From Helcococcus bovis (GTDB lineage: Bacteria; Bacillota; Clostridia; Tissierellales; Peptoniphilaceae): a stretch of DNA of 32,505 bases. Positions 24,421 through 32,500 of the stretch are shown here, piece after piece. Position numbers and translations under genes: made by a program. The first letter of the stretch is position 1. Each line of letters starts with the position of its first letter. The notes beneath the pieces are model-generated. The model saw nothing but the letters and a program-made list of their open reading frames with translations. It was not told the origin of the DNA and ran no database searches. Location: assembly GCF_046035435.1 (NCBI RefSeq), contig NZ_JBFNFH010000019.1. The stretch is one strand, 5' to 3'.

Positions 24421-25461
24421 ATGAATATTATAGAATTGAAGGGGTTAAATAAGTCCTTTGGAGATAATAAAGTATTAGATGATATAAATTTAAATATAAA
24501 AGAAGATGAATTTCTTACATTATTAGGACCTTCAGGTTGTGGAAAGACTACAACTTTAAGAATAATTGGAGGATTTGAAACTTCAGATTCAGGAGAAGTT
24601 TTATTTGATGGTAAAGAAATTCAATCAATACCAGCATATAAAAGAAATATAAATACAGTATTTCAAAAATACTCATTATTTAAGCATTTAAGTATTTTTG
24701 ATAATATTGCATTTGGACTTAAATTAAAAAAAGTTCCAAAAGATGAAATTGAAAAAAATGTAAAAGAAATGCTAAGATTAGTTAATTTAGAAGGTTTTGA
24801 AAATAGATCAGTAGATTCTCTTTCCGGTGGACAACAACAAAGAGTTGCAATTGCTAGAGCTTTGGTAAACAAGCCTAAAGTTTTATTATTGGATGAACCA
24901 CTAGGTGCCTTAGACTTAAAATTAAGAAAATCAATGCAAGATGAATTAAAGAGAATTCAAAGACAAGTAGGCATAACATTTATTTATGTTACACATGATC
25001 AAGAAGAAGCATTGACAATGAGTGATACAATCGTTGTTATGAACAATGGTAAAATTCAACAAATAGGAGCTCCAATTGATATTTACAATGAACCTGAAAA
25101 TAAATTTGTTGCAAAATTTATTGGAGAATCTAATATCTTAGATGGTATTGCTATAAGAGATAAAAAAGTTAAATTTTCAAATACAGAATTTGATTCTGTT
25201 GATGTTGGATTTGATGAAAATGAAGAAGTTGACATCGTAATTAGACCAGAAGATATAGAACTTACAGTTCCTGAAAAAGGTATGATACAAGGTGAAGTTG
25301 TAGAATTGACATTTAAGGGAGTTCATTGGGAAATTATTGTTGACGTTGATGGATTTATGTACAAGATACATTCAACATGGGATAAGCCTGTAGGAGCAAA
25401 AGTTGGATTAGTAATTATTCCTGACCATATTCATGTTATGGAAAAAGGAGGCGAAAATTGA
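24421..25461 (+). CDS. potA: Spermidine/putrescine ABC transporter ATPase PotA
   Basis: Product of 346 residues from the ATG at 24421, which follows AGGAGG at 24411-24416; an in-frame ATG at 24385 lies inside the regulator gene without such a site. Walker A GPSGCGKTT (36-44), signature LSGGQQQ (134-140), Walker B VLLLDE (154-159), switch THDQEEA. The C-terminal part (about 235-346) is a TOBE domain as in PotA. It energises uptake of polyamines with PotB and PotC. Confidence 0.93.
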   Translation: MNIIELKGLNKSFGDNKVLDDINLNIKEDEFLTLLGPSGCGKTTTLRIIGGFETSDSGEVLFDGKEIQSIPAYKRNINTVFQKYSLFKHLSIFDNIAFGLKLKKVPKDEIEKNVKEMLRLVNLEGFENRSVDSLSGGQQQRVAIARALVNKPKVLLLDEPLGALDLKLRKSMQDELKRIQRQVGITFIYVTHDQEEALTMSDTIVVMNNGKIQQIGAPIDIYNEPENKFVAKFIGESNILDGIAIRDKKVKFSNTEFDSVDVGFDENEEVDIVIRPEDIELTVPEKGMIQGEVVELTFKGVHWEIIVDVDGFMYKIHSTWDKPVGAKVGLVIIPDHIHVMEKGGEN

Positions 25462-26267
25462 AAAAAATAAAGCAATTAGCATTTCCATATTTTTTATGGT
25501 GTGCAGTATTTATAATTGTTCCTTTATTTATGATTTTTTATTTTGCCTTTACAAAAAGTGGAAGCTTATCTTTTGAAAACTTTAGTAAAATTTTTGAAAA
25601 TTCAACATTAAAAATGATTTATACATCAATCAAAATTGCGTTTACTACTTCAGCAATTTGCTTGATTATAGGCTACCCATTTGCATATATAATGTCTAAA
25701 TTAAATATGAAGTATAGAACATTGGCTATGTTGCTTATCATGATACCAATGTGGATGAATTTCTTACTTAGATCATATGCTTGGGTTTCTATATTATCTC
25801 AAAATGGTGTTTTAGATAATTTCTTGAAAATTTTTGGTATAACTTATGATAGTTTTTTGTATACAGAAGCATCTGTAACACTAGGTATGGTATATAACTT
25901 CTTACCATTTATGATACTTCCTATCTATACATCGCTTGAAAAAATAGATAAAAGTTTAATAGAAGCTGCTCATGATTTAGGAGCAAATGACAGAAAAACA
26001 TTTTGGAAGGTTATATTTCCAATGTCATTACCAGGAGTTTTCTCAGGTTTAACAATGGTATTTGTACCTGTAATATCTACATTTGAAGTTTCATTACTAC
26101 TTGGTGGTGGAAAGGTAAATATGATAGGAAATGTAATCGAAAGACAATTTACAAAAACTCAAAATTGGGGATATGGTTCAGCTTTAGCTACATTTTTAAT
26201 GATAATAATTTTATTTAGTTTAATTTTTGATAAAGAATCAGTAGAAAAGGGAGGTATAAATGAATAA
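25458..26267 (+). CDS. potB: Spermidine/putrescine ABC permease PotB (TTG start)
   Basis: Product of 269 residues with six membrane segments and the EAA loop (EAAHDLGANDRKTFWKVIFP) that docks the ATPase. The start is TTG at 25458, well spaced after AAAGGAGG and overlapping the potA stop by 4 bases; no ATG is near. Membrane permease of the polyamine importer, paired with PotC. Confidence 0.92.
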   Translation: MKKIKQLAFPYFLWCAVFIIVPLFMIFYFAFTKSGSLSFENFSKIFENSTLKMIYTSIKIAFTTSAICLIIGYPFAYIMSKLNMKYRTLAMLLIMIPMWMNFLLRSYAWVSILSQNGVLDNFLKIFGITYDSFLYTEASVTLGMVYNFLPFMILPIYTSLEKIDKSLIEAAHDLGANDRKTFWKVIFPMSLPGVFSGLTMVFVPVISTFEVSLLLGGGKVNMIGNVIERQFTKTQNWGYGSALATFLMIIILFSLIFDKESVEKGGINE

Positions 26268-27063
26268 GAAAACTAGCTTTTTTGAAAAATTTTATTTATT
26301 GTTTGTTTTTATATTTTTATACGCTCCAATTGCCGTTTTAATATTTTACTCATTTAACCAATCTAGAATTTTAGGTGTTTGGTCAGGATTTTCATTAAAA
26401 TGGTATCAAAGATTATTTGAAGACAGAGCTATATTAAATGCTGTTAATACAACACTTTTAGTAGGTGTAATAGCAACAATAGTTTCTACGATTGTAGGTA
26501 CATTTGCAGCTGTTGGCATATCTGAATTTAGTAAAAATAAAAGAAGAATAATTTTAGGAATTAATGATATTCCGGTGTTAAATCCAGATATAGTTATAGC
26601 TATTTCATTAATGGTTTTATATGGTATGTTAAAAATTCCAAAGGGACTTTTGACATTGATATTATCACATATTGCATTTACAATACCTTATGTTGTATTA
26701 TCAGTATTACCTAAAATTAAACAAATGGATAAAAACTTGATAGATGCTGCTTTAGACTTGGGAGCAACACCTATTCAAGCATTGATCAAAGTAGTTATTC
26801 CAGAAATAAAACCGGGGATAATTGCGGGGGCAATGATGGCATTTACACTATCAATTGATGATTTTGTAATTTCATTCTTTACAGTATCACCAGGTTTAAA
26901 TACTATTGCAACAACAGTATTTTCAATGACAAAAAGAGGTATAGAACCAACAATTAATGCATTATCTACATTAATGTTTGTAGCAGTTTTAATTTTATTA
27001 ATTATTGTAAATATTTTACAAAATAAAAATATGAAAAAAAATAAGGAGAAAATCGATAGATGA
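26260..27063 (+). CDS. potC: Spermidine/putrescine ABC permease PotC
   Basis: Product of 267 residues with six membrane segments and the EAA loop (DAALDLGATPIQALIKVVIP). PotC-type marks include the N-terminal YAPIAVLIFYSFN and FSLKWYQRLF. It overlaps potB by 8 bases and potD by 4. GGAGG lies just before the ATG. Confidence 0.93.
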   Translation: MNKKTSFFEKFYLLFVFIFLYAPIAVLIFYSFNQSRILGVWSGFSLKWYQRLFEDRAILNAVNTTLLVGVIATIVSTIVGTFAAVGISEFSKNKRRIILGINDIPVLNPDIVIAISLMVLYGMLKIPKGLLTLILSHIAFTIPYVVLSVLPKIKQMDKNLIDAALDLGATPIQALIKVVIPEIKPGIIAGAMMAFTLSIDDFVISFFTVSPGLNTIATTVFSMTKRGIEPTINALSTLMFVAVLILLIIVNILQNKNMKKNKEKIDR

Positions 27064-28091
27064 AAAAGAAAATTTTAACTTTGATCATGGCTATGTTTGT
27101 ATTTGTATTAGTAGCATGTGGAGGGCAAAAGAAACAAGAAGTTTCATTTTATAACTGGGGTGGAACAATTGATAAAAAAGTTTTAGAAGACTTTGAAAAA
27201 GAAACAGGTATACATGTTGTATATTCTGAATTTGATGAAAATGAAAGAATGTATACAAATGTTAAAAATTCAATGAAAGACTATGATGTTATAGTTCCCT
27301 CAGAATACATGGTTGAAAAAATGATTCAAGAAGATTTATTGAATGAAATAGATATGTCAAAAGTTCCTAATTTTAAGGAAGTGGCTGACGTATTCAAAAA
27401 TAAGGAATTTGATCCAAATAATAAACATTCAATTCCTATGTATTATGGAACTTTAGGTATTTTATATAACAAAACAATGGTTGATCCTAAAGATTTGAAT
27501 GAATGGGATGCAATATTTAATCCAAAATACAAAGAAAAAATATTTATGTTAGATTCTTCAAGAGATACACTTGGACCGGGATATTGGAAATTAGGATATA
27601 GCTCAAATTCAAAAGATCCAAAACAATTAGAAGAAGTTAAGAAATTAATGACGGAACAAAAAAAATTAGTTACAGCATATTTGCATGATGAAATTAAACA
27701 ACAAATGGTTAATAAAAATGGTGCGTTAGCTGTTATGTATTCAGGGGAAGCTTCAGATGCTATAGCTGAAAATGCAGATTTAGATTACTATTTACCAAAA
27801 CATTCAAACTTATGGATGGATAATTACGCTATTGTAAAAAATGCAACTAATTTAGAAAATGCTCATAAATTGATAAATTATTTATGTGATCCAAAAGTTG
27901 CTGCAAGAAGTGGTAACATTCAAGCAACACCTGTAACAAAAGCTAGAGAAATTGAACCTACAAAATCTATGACATCAAACAAAGTTTTATATCCTAATTT
28001 AGAAGATTTAAAACAACAAGAAGTATTTAAGGACTTAGGAGATTTTGTTGAAAAATTTGAACAAGCTTGGGAAGATGTAAAAGCAAATTAA
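27060..28091 (+). CDS. potD: Spermidine/putrescine-binding lipoprotein PotD
   Basis: Product of 343 residues. Lipobox VLVAC puts the lipidated Cys at 20. The mature part is a periplasmic-binding-protein fold of the PotD type, with YNWGGTIDKKVLEDFEKETG near the N-terminus, YDVIVPSEYMVEKMIQEDLL, and YSGEASDAIAENADLDYYLP. Acidic and aromatic residues of these segments line the polyamine site in PotD. It captures polyamines at the cell surface for PotABC and is the last gene of the operon. Confidence 0.93.
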   Translation: MKKKILTLIMAMFVFVLVACGGQKKQEVSFYNWGGTIDKKVLEDFEKETGIHVVYSEFDENERMYTNVKNSMKDYDVIVPSEYMVEKMIQEDLLNEIDMSKVPNFKEVADVFKNKEFDPNNKHSIPMYYGTLGILYNKTMVDPKDLNEWDAIFNPKYKEKIFMLDSSRDTLGPGYWKLGYSSNSKDPKQLEEVKKLMTEQKKLVTAYLHDEIKQQMVNKNGALAVMYSGEASDAIAENADLDYYLPKHSNLWMDNYAIVKNATNLENAHKLINYLCDPKVAARSGNIQATPVTKAREIEPTKSMTSNKVLYPNLEDLKQQEVFKDLGDFVEKFEQAWEDVKAN

Positions 28092-28094
28092 TAA

Positions 28095-28123
28095 TTCAAA
28101 AATCACTATCTAAATGTTATAAT
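28095..28123 (+). promoter_or_regulatory. Promoter of folD-trpS inside the pot terminator
   Basis: TTCAAA at 28095-28100, a 17-base spacer and the extended -10 TGTTATAAT ending at 28123. Transcription would begin near 28130, in the right arm of the terminator stem. Confidence 0.6.
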
Positions 28124-28150
28124 GATATTTAAGATGGTGATTTTTTTATT
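28098..28150 (+). terminator. Terminator of the pot operon, with a promoter in its loop
   Basis: AAAAATCACTATCT pairs with AGATGGTGATTTTT around a loop of about 18 bases, followed by TTTTTTTATTTT. The loop holds an extended -10 element, so terminator and downstream promoter share sequence. Confidence 0.8.
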
Positions 28151-28165
28151 TTAAAAGAGGTGTAA

Positions 28166-28996
28166 ATGATACTTGATACTAAAGATTTTATAAATCAGAT
28201 TAACGAAGAATTAAAAAATATTGTTTCAAAAATTAATAAAAATATTAAATTATCACTTATTAGAATAGGTGATAATAAAGGAGCTATATCATTTGAAAAA
28301 TCTATTAAAATAGAAGCTGGAAAAATCGGATTAGAAGTAATTAGTAAAGTTTTTGATTCTAAAACATCAGAAGAGGAAGTTTTATCATATATAAATAAAA
28401 ACAATGATGACGAAAGTATACAAGGAATTTTAGTATTTGTACCAATTGAGGCAGATTTAGATCAGAAAAAGATATTAAATACTATTTCAATATATAAAGA
28501 TGTAGATGGATTGAATGAATTTAGCAAGCTAAAGCTATTTTCACCTAATGATTATATAAATACACCAACAACAGCTTTATCAACTTTTGAATATTTAAAA
28601 TCTTTAGCCAATTTAGAAGGAAAAGATGTATTAATCATAAATAGATCTGAGGTTATAGGTAAACCACTAGCATTGATGTTAATTAATGAAGGAGCAACAG
28701 TTCAAATTGCTCATTCGAAGACCGTAAATTTATATGAAAAAATTTCAAAATCAGACATTGTTATATCTGGAATTGGAAAGGCTAAAATTATAGATACTAA
28801 TCAATACAAAGAAAATGCTATTGTAATAGATCTGGGTTATGATGTTATAGATAATAAAATATATGGAGATTTTAACTCTGAAAAATATGAACAAATTAAT
28901 ATTAGATTTTTACCATCAATTGGAGGAATTGGAAGAATTAATTCTAATATGATAATAAGAAATGCAATAAGAAATGGAGAGAGAAATGGAAAATAA
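28166..28996 (+). CDS. folD: FolD-like protein with altered catalytic residues
   Basis: Product of 276 residues. FolD makes 10-formyl- and 5,10-methenyl-tetrahydrofolate from 5,10-methylene-THF. The fold is clear: IGDN near 34-37, KDVDG (111-115), NTPTTAL in place of the usual PCTPxG, the Rossmann part INRSEVIGKPLALML (159-173) and a GGIGRINSNM C-terminal signature (usually PGGVGPMT). An ungapped match to E. coli FolD from VGENPAS to EEVGF puts Phe43 at the usual Tyr and Ile47 at the usual catalytic Lys; the LVQLPLP motif reads LVFVPIE, so the usual Gln is Phe91. Activity is therefore in doubt. AGAGGTG precedes the ATG; it overlaps trpS by 11 bases. Confidence 0.8.
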   Translation: MILDTKDFINQINEELKNIVSKINKNIKLSLIRIGDNKGAISFEKSIKIEAGKIGLEVISKVFDSKTSEEEVLSYINKNNDDESIQGILVFVPIEADLDQKKILNTISIYKDVDGLNEFSKLKLFSPNDYINTPTTALSTFEYLKSLANLEGKDVLIINRSEVIGKPLALMLINEGATVQIAHSKTVNLYEKISKSDIVISGIGKAKIIDTNQYKENAIVIDLGYDVIDNKIYGDFNSEKYEQINIRFLPSIGGIGRINSNMIIRNAIRNGERNGK

Positions 28997-29987
28997 AAAA
29001 ACAGTTTTAAGTTTAGTTCAACCATCAGGAGAATTAACAATTGGAAATTACTTAGGAGCTATTCAAAATTTTATTAAATTACAAGATGAATATGACTGCT
29101 ATATTGGGGTTGCTGATTTACATTCAATTACAGTTCCGCAAGTTCCTGCTGATTTGAGAAGACGTTCTAGAGAAGTTGTGGCTACATATATGGCTTTAGG
29201 ATTAGATCCGGAAAAAGTTACATTATTTATTCAATCTCATAATGTTGATCACTTAAAATTGTATTGGGTATTAAATTCTATTTCATATATGGGTCAATTG
29301 TCTAGAATGACACAATTTAAGGAAAAATCGGAAAAAAATGAAGAAAATAAAAATGCAGCTTTATTTACATATCCAACATTGATGGCTGCTGATATTTTAG
29401 TATACAATGCTGATTTTGTACCAGTTGGACAGGACCAAAAGCAACATTTAGAATTAACAAGAGATTTAGCGATAAGATTTAACAGTAGATATTCTGATAC
29501 ATTCAAAATTCCTGAGCCACTTATTAGTGAATCTACAAGAAAGATAATGTCACTTAGAAATCCAGAAAAGAAGATGAGTAAATCAGACGAAGATAAGAAT
29601 GCGTCTATATTTTTACAAGATGATTTAAATGCAGCAAGAAAGAAAATAATGTCAGCAGTTACAGATTCTCTTGCGAATTTTGATTATAATGACGAACAAG
29701 CAGGACTAAAGAATTTAATTGATATATATTGTGCATTTACAGGAAAAGAAATTGTAGAAGTTGTAGAAAAATATAAAGGTCAAGGTTATGGAGAATTTAA
29801 GAAGGATTTAGCTGATGTTGTAGTTGCAAAATTGGAAGATTTTCAAACTAAATTTAATGAGATTATGAAAGATAAAGAAAAACTTGATGAAATTTTAGCT
29901 AGAGGTGCAGAAAAGTCAAGATATAAGACTAGAAGACTAATGGATAAAGTTTATAGAAAAGTTGGATTTTTACAATTAGATAAATAA
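28986..29987 (+). CDS. trpS: Tryptophanyl-tRNA synthetase
   Basis: Product of 333 residues from the ATG at 28986, preceded by GGAGAG at 28977-28982; an in-frame ATG at 28974 sits just upstream of that site. Class I aminoacyl-tRNA synthetase that charges tRNA-Trp. Signatures: PSGELTIGNYLGA (13-25, HIGH-type motif), PVGQDQKQHLELTRD (about 146-160) and KMSKS (196-200). It overlaps folD by 11 bases, with no T-box leader, so it is not under the usual Trp attenuation. A tRNA-Trp gene lies in this window at 12077. Confidence 0.95.
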   Translation: MENKKTVLSLVQPSGELTIGNYLGAIQNFIKLQDEYDCYIGVADLHSITVPQVPADLRRRSREVVATYMALGLDPEKVTLFIQSHNVDHLKLYWVLNSISYMGQLSRMTQFKEKSEKNEENKNAALFTYPTLMAADILVYNADFVPVGQDQKQHLELTRDLAIRFNSRYSDTFKIPEPLISESTRKIMSLRNPEKKMSKSDEDKNASIFLQDDLNAARKKIMSAVTDSLANFDYNDEQAGLKNLIDIYCAFTGKEIVEVVEKYKGQGYGEFKKDLADVVVAKLEDFQTKFNEIMKDKEKLDEILARGAEKSRYKTRRLMDKVYRKVGFLQLDK

Positions 29988-29999
29988 TTAAAGGAGCAG

Positions 30000-30404
30000 T
30001 TGAAAAATAACAAAAAAATTTATTTTACAGCTGCTTTTTTAGGAGAAGATATGTTAACTTATAAAATAACTGATAAAAATGATAATATTTATAGATATAT
30101 TTATTTCCCATTTGGAAAAGATTATAAAATAAAAGGTGGAGAGATTGATATAAACATAAAAAATAAAGATTTTAATATAATTTCAATTGCTGAATTGGAT
30201 GAAGAAAACTTTTTAACGGATAATGAAATTGTAACTATTTTGATACATTTAAATTCTGAAAGAGAAAAAGTAGGAGCTGAAAAATTATCACTTGAAAAAT
30301 TTAAACAAAATTTAATAAATTATAAATTTGCTGAAAAGCTTATATATAGTGTGTTTGAACAAATTGATAATGATAATATACAAGATAAAGGTATATTATT
30401 TTAA
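30000..30404 (+). CDS. Small hypothetical protein, TTG start
   Basis: Product of 134 residues starting at TTG (30000) after AAGGAG at 29991-29996; the first in-frame ATG is at 30048, deep inside the coding region. The protein is charged, soluble, without signal peptide. A beta-rich N-terminal half (KKIYFTAAFLGEDMLTYKI, then DNIYRYIYFPFG) is followed by a helical C-terminal half (KLSLEKFKQNLINYKF). I do not recognise the family. It follows trpS by 12 bases and probably shares its transcript. Confidence 0.65.
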   Translation: MKNNKKIYFTAAFLGEDMLTYKITDKNDNIYRYIYFPFGKDYKIKGGEIDINIKNKDFNIISIAELDEENFLTDNEIVTILIHLNSEREKVGAEKLSLEKFKQNLINYKFAEKLIYSVFEQIDNDNIQDKGILF

Positions 30405-30440
30405 CCACAAAAATATTGTAACTATTTTGAAACTTTTTTG

Positions 30441-30469
30441 TTGCATTTTATTAATTAATGATGTAATAT
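30441..30469 (+). promoter_or_regulatory. Promoter of the autolysin gene
   Basis: TTGCAT at 30441-30446, a 17-base spacer and TAATAT at 30464-30469 with TG just upstream. It lies 30 bases before the ATG. Confidence 0.72.
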
Positions 30470-30498
30470 AGATATATAAAAATTTCAGGAGAGTTAAA

Positions 30499-31848
30499 AT
30501 GAATCTAAAAAAGATATTAAAAATAGGGGGACTTGCTACATTTGCTACAGCAATAGCTTTTGCTGGAAGCATGGCTTCAAGAGCTGGTAATACTTATAAA
30601 TTAGTTAACACTGTAGATGGGTACTATACATCATATAACGCAAAATATAAAACTGAAGCAAAATTAAAATATTCTGCTGGAGATTATTATGTTTTCAATG
30701 AATATGATGGAATGATAAATATTACTAAAAATCCAAATTATCCAGGTGCATGGATAAATCCAAAGGATAATAAGACTGTAGTTCCTAAGGAAGAAGTAGC
30801 TTATGCTGAATCAGCAAAAAGTAATGAAGTTTCAGAATCTACAGGATATATAAATGATGAAAATATGTTTGTATTAAATAAGAGTGTCAAAGTTTATTAT
30901 TCTGATTATGAAGCAAAACATAAATTAAATCCAAGAATGAATTTTAGTAAAGGTACTTATTATATTTTTTCAAGAAGTAGAGGAATGATCAATATAACAC
31001 AATATAAAGGTGTACCAGGAGGTTGGATTGATCCAAATGAAGCTGGATCAAATAAGAAATCAGAAAGTCCAGCAAAAACTAATGAAGTTAAGAAAGAAGT
31101 AGTAAAACAAAACAGTAGAGAAGAAATTCTATTTGAAACTACATTTTCAAAATATTCATCATATCCAGTAAAAGTAAATCTAAAAGGATATGATACAGTT
31201 GAAGATGCTAAAAATTATGCAGCATCATCAGTTACATTTGAACCAGGAGATTATTATATTATTGGTACAAGTCAAAATATGATTAAATTAGGTTTTGATT
31301 ATTCTGGAGAAGGATATTGGATTAACCCAAATTCAAATTTTGTAAAAGATACAAATTATCAAACATCAAGACCACAAGAATTTATAAATAAAATTGCAAG
31401 TTACGCAAAAAAAGCAACTAAGGGAAGGGATGTTTATACATCTGTAATGATGGCTCAAACAATTTTAGAAACAGGATATGGTAAATCTACATTATCATCA
31501 GTTCCATATCATAATATGTTTGGTATAAAAGGAACATATGATGGAGCATCAGTCGTTATACCTACATTTGAATACGATTCAAATGGAAAATCATATAATG
31601 TTTTATCTGAATTTAGAAAATATCCATCATATCTAGAATCATTCCAAGATTATGTAAATCTTATAACAGGACATGAAAATCCATCTAATTGGAGTTATAG
31701 TTACTATTATGGAGCAAGAAAATCACAAACAAATTCATATAAAGATGCTACAAGATATTTATCTAGAACATATGCTACATCGCCAATTTATGCTGAAACA
31801 TTAAACAACATAATTGAACTATATGATTTGACACAATATGATAACTAA
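30499..31848 (+). CDS. Secreted glucosaminidase (autolysin) with three SH3-like repeats
   Basis: Product of 449 residues. A signal peptide (about 1-29, with a hydrophobic core and cleavage likely after SMASRA) leads to three repeats of about 60 residues (about 33-89, 124-180, 212-278). Each has a hydrophobic YYVF or YYII motif and ends in a PGAWINP, PGGWIDP or EGYWINP unit, the sort of SH3-like domain that binds the cell wall. The C-terminal 160 residues are a glucosaminidase domain: SVMMAQTILETGYGKS with the catalytic Glu324, and NMFGIKG. It would cleave glycan strands in peptidoglycan during growth or division. AGGAGAG precedes the ATG and it has its own promoter. Confidence 0.9.
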   Translation: MNLKKILKIGGLATFATAIAFAGSMASRAGNTYKLVNTVDGYYTSYNAKYKTEAKLKYSAGDYYVFNEYDGMINITKNPNYPGAWINPKDNKTVVPKEEVAYAESAKSNEVSESTGYINDENMFVLNKSVKVYYSDYEAKHKLNPRMNFSKGTYYIFSRSRGMINITQYKGVPGGWIDPNEAGSNKKSESPAKTNEVKKEVVKQNSREEILFETTFSKYSSYPVKVNLKGYDTVEDAKNYAASSVTFEPGDYYIIGTSQNMIKLGFDYSGEGYWINPNSNFVKDTNYQTSRPQEFINKIASYAKKATKGRDVYTSVMMAQTILETGYGKSTLSSVPYHNMFGIKGTYDGASVVIPTFEYDSNGKSYNVLSEFRKYPSYLESFQDYVNLITGHENPSNWSYSYYYGARKSQTNSYKDATRYLSRTYATSPIYAETLNNIIELYDLTQYDN

Positions 31849-31860
31849 AACAGTAATAAA

Positions 31861-31878
31861 AGATATTGTTTAATATCT
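31861..31878 (+). other. Small hairpin after the autolysin gene
   Basis: AGATATT and AATATCT form a seven-pair stem with loop GTTT. No T run follows, so it may only protect the 3' end. Confidence 0.35.
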
Positions 31879-31898
31879 ACCTATATAATATATATTTT

Positions 31899-31942
31899 AA
31901 AAAGTCGATAAAAGTATGATTTACTTTTTATCGGCTTTTTTG
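31899..31942 (+). terminator. Terminator of the autolysin gene
   Basis: AAAAAGTCGATAAAAGTA pairs with TACTTTTTATCGGCTTTTT around a short loop, followed by a run of T. About 50 bases after the stop codon. Confidence 0.85.
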
Positions 31943-31950
31943 TTTATAAT
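31921..31950 (+). promoter_or_regulatory. Promoter of the thi transcript
   Basis: TATAAT at 31945-31950 with a weak -35 TTACTT at 31921-31926, spacer 18. The -35 box lies in the right arm of the preceding terminator. Confidence 0.55.
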
Positions 31951-31960
31951 TAATATGAAA

Positions 31961-32047
31961 TAGAGTGCTCACAAGAGTGGGCTGAGAGTAAGCTGAAGCT
32001 TTAACCTTTGACCTGATTTGGATAATTCCAACGTAGGGAAATAGTAT
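31961..32047 (+). ncRNA. TPP riboswitch (THI element)
   Basis: The conserved TPP riboswitch core is complete: GGGCTGAGAG (31979-31988), then ACCTTTGACCTGATTTGGAT (32014-32033 region offset by the arm) and TTCCAACGTAGGGAA (32026-32040). It would bind thiamine pyrophosphate in the nascent RNA and, through the hairpin that follows, stop transcription of the thiamine gene downstream. Ends are approximate. Confidence 0.92.
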
Positions 32048-32054
32048 GTTTATT

Positions 32055-32089
32055 ACACAAGCCTATTTTTGCGTGCTTGTGTTTTTTTT
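32055..32089 (+). terminator. Riboswitch-controlled terminator (attenuator)
   Basis: ACACAAGC (32055-32062) pairs with GCTTGTGT (32075-32082), followed by eight T. AAATAG (32039-32044), at the end of the aptamer, can pair with CTATTT (32063-32068) in the terminator loop and may act as an antiterminator when TPP is absent. Confidence 0.85.
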
Positions 32090-32119
32090 GTTTAGGAGGT
32101 GATTAAAGTTAAAAAATAT

Positions 32120-32500
32120 ATGAAAAAATATGATATAAAAAAATCATTACAATTTTATGCTATTACTGATAGAAAAACTGAAAATAAAGAAGAATTTTAT
32201 AAAGATGTTGAAATCGCTATAAATTCAGGGATAACTATGCTTCAATTAAGAGAAAAAAATATTTCAGAAAATGAATTTATTGAAGAATCCAAAGTTATAA
32301 AGAAAATGTTTAAAGAAAAAGGCATTAAATTTATAATTAATGATAATTATAAAATATCTAAATTAATTGATTCTGATGTAGTTCATATTGGACAAAAAGA
32401 TGGCGATTTATATGAAATAAGAAAATATTTAGGTAAAAATAAAATAATTGGAGTTACAGCTAAAAACCTTATTCAAGCAAAATTAGCTCAAGAAGGTTGA
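32120..32500 (+). CDS. thiE: Thiamine-phosphate synthase ThiE, 5' part, apparently ended by a premature TGA
   Basis: About 127 residues are visible from the ATG at 32120. Motifs of ThiE: FYAITDRK at the start, LQLREK, INDNYKI, HIGQKDG and IGVTAKN. ThiE joins the thiazole and pyrimidine moieties to make thiamine phosphate. The frame reaches TGA at 32498-32500 within the usual ALAxExGADYxGxG region, about 80 residues short of a normal ThiE, and the following GCA GA would encode Ala and Asp as expected. A strong AGGAGGTG lies at 32093-32100, about 20 bases before the ATG. An in-frame GTG at 32099 overlaps that site, so the true start is uncertain. Confidence 0.75.
   Translation: MKKYDIKKSLQFYAITDRKTENKEEFYKDVEIAINSGITMLQLREKNISENEFIEESKVIKKMFKEKGIKFIINDNYKISKLIDSDVVHIGQKDGDLYEIRKYLGKNKIIGVTAKNLIQAKLAQEG

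Noticed and set aside
32498..32500. TGA read as glycine (a recoded genetic code as in SR1/Gracilibacteria)
   Set aside because: TGA serves as the genuine stop in many well-defined overlapping genes here (for example 852-854, 15254-15256, 22196-22198, 25459-25461, 27061-27063), so it is not reassigned genome-wide.
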